A stretch of DNA of 64,000 nucleotides from Alphaproteobacteria bacterium. Its GTDB lineage: Bacteria > Pseudomonadota > Alphaproteobacteria > Rs-D84. Positions within the stretch are counted from its first letter, which is position 1, and every line of letters starts with the position of its first letter. Below, one piece after another: positions 63,470-64,000 of the stretch. The stretch covers positions 51,513 to 115,512 of the forward strand of contig JAFVOS010000007.1 in assembly GCA_017505705.1 (NCBI GenBank). The letters run 5' to 3'. Position numbers and translations under genes: made by a program. A model generated the notes under the pieces. It did no database searches. It saw only the letters and a program-made list of their open reading frames with translations, and was not told the DNA's origin.

Positions 63470-64000
63470 TTAGTAAATTGCATGGTATGTCGTACCATTC
63501 AGATTTACATTAATCGCACCAGATGCCGCTCCTTCTGCCAGGTTGGCATAGCACATTGCACCTGACTGGGATTGCACCACAATCGAATGTGTGGTCTGGG
63601 CCGATGTATACAGCGGTATCGATACGCCTGTACTTGATTTCAGGTAGCGGAACCCAGCGGTACAGATTTGTGCACATTGGTTCCCAGTGCGATTAACATA
63701 TCCCGCTTTACATAGCCATTCGCATGCGCTGCTGGCAAACGGACCACCGCTGTAATATGCGTGTTCTGGTGCGTTAGAACAGTCTGCACACGTTGCCGTT
63801 CCGCCTGCACTGTATTGTGTACTGTTGCACAATGTACATGCTGGATTTGATGTCTTGTTGCCAGATGCACCGTACCTTGCTTTACAGTTCACATTATATG
63901 TACATGCTGGATATGCGCTGCCGTTATAATATTCTTTGGCATTTACAACAGTTGTTGAACCGCCTGTAATTGTCTTGGCGCTGCATGCTGCATAACAGCT
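63470..64000 (-). CDS. C-terminal part of a Cys-rich repeat protein (runs off the window)
   Basis: The frame stays open from the stop at 63470 to the last base of the window, giving at least 176 C-terminal residues; its start lies outside. Cysteines recur in patterns such as SCYAACSAK, PACTLCNSTQYSAGG, CADCSNAPEHAYYSGG, CEWLCKAGYVNRTGNQCAQIC, matching the GCC2/GCC3-like style of the two proteins at 3346-5125. The C-terminal 60 residues are a beta-rich domain (SIVVQSQSGAMCYANLAEG; INVNLNGTTYHAIY). Probably exported, disulfide-rich and surface located. It lies downstream of rho on the opposite strand and ends at a shared terminator. Confidence 0.78.
   Translation of the reverse strand, partial: SCYAACSAKTITGGSTTVVNAKEYYNGSAYPACTYNVNCKARYGASGNKTSNPACTLCNSTQYSAGGTATCADCSNAPEHAYYSGGPFASSACEWLCKAGYVNRTGNQCAQICTAGFRYLKSSTGVSIPLYTSAQTTHSIVVQSQSGAMCYANLAEGAASGAINVNLNGTTYHAIY

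Overview
The window reads as a chromosomal segment of an uncultured-type, host- or gut-associated, anaerobic Alphaproteobacterium. The strongest taxonomic signal is a circularly permuted, two-piece tmRNA gene (31338-31679, minus), the arrangement known from Alphaproteobacteria. A CarD-family regulator, BamD/BamE and LptB/LptC point to a Gram-negative envelope. A single-chain pyruvate:ferredoxin oxidoreductase and a rubrerythrin point to anaerobic or microaerobic metabolism. The exact lineage is inference. Coding density is high, most genes end in compact bidirectional terminators, and no IS element, prophage, tRNA, rRNA or CRISPR array is visible.

Left end (1-5.3 kb): after an outer-membrane barrel gene comes a five-gene leftward operon (5125 to 1156). 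It holds two paralogous secreted Cys-rich repeat proteins, a 45-residue ORF and two family-2 glycosyltransferases. Just upstream of it lies a 99-bp element: a promoter enclosed by perfect 19-bp inverted repeats and pointing AWAY from the operon. This looks like an invertible (phase-variable) promoter caught in the OFF state. About 8 kb away sits a Mpi-like serine invertase (13620-14243). Together they are the most interesting candidate system here.

5.3-16.2 kb: an alpha-2-macroglobulin/PBP1C pair, the invertase and a secreted subtilase. 16.2-29.9 kb: housekeeping genes (rpsB-tsf, M48 peptidase, recG, bamD, murJ, rlpA, RNase J, miaA, gap). 29.9-36 kb: a small-RNA candidate, an unusual histone-tail/Cys/TM/EF-hand protein, ssrA, obgE, rubrerythrin, an M23 peptidase and prmC. 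36-43.9 kb: a lipoprotein hydrolase, beta-barrels, PBP1A, membrane proteins, a degenerate Fic protein and CtpA. 43.9-56.1 kb: nifJ, bamE, carD, lptC-lptB, an OmpA-family lipoprotein, enolase and several small unknowns. 56.1-64 kb: a giant autotransporter, ssb, rho and the 3' part of another Cys-rich repeat protein.

The genes are dominated by envelope construction (Bam, Lpt, murein synthesis and remodelling, lipoproteins, beta-barrels) and by variable surface display. A recurrent regulatory feature is leaderless transcription: at least six genes have a TATAAT-like -10 box ending 6-8 nt before the start codon and no Shine-Dalgarno sequence.
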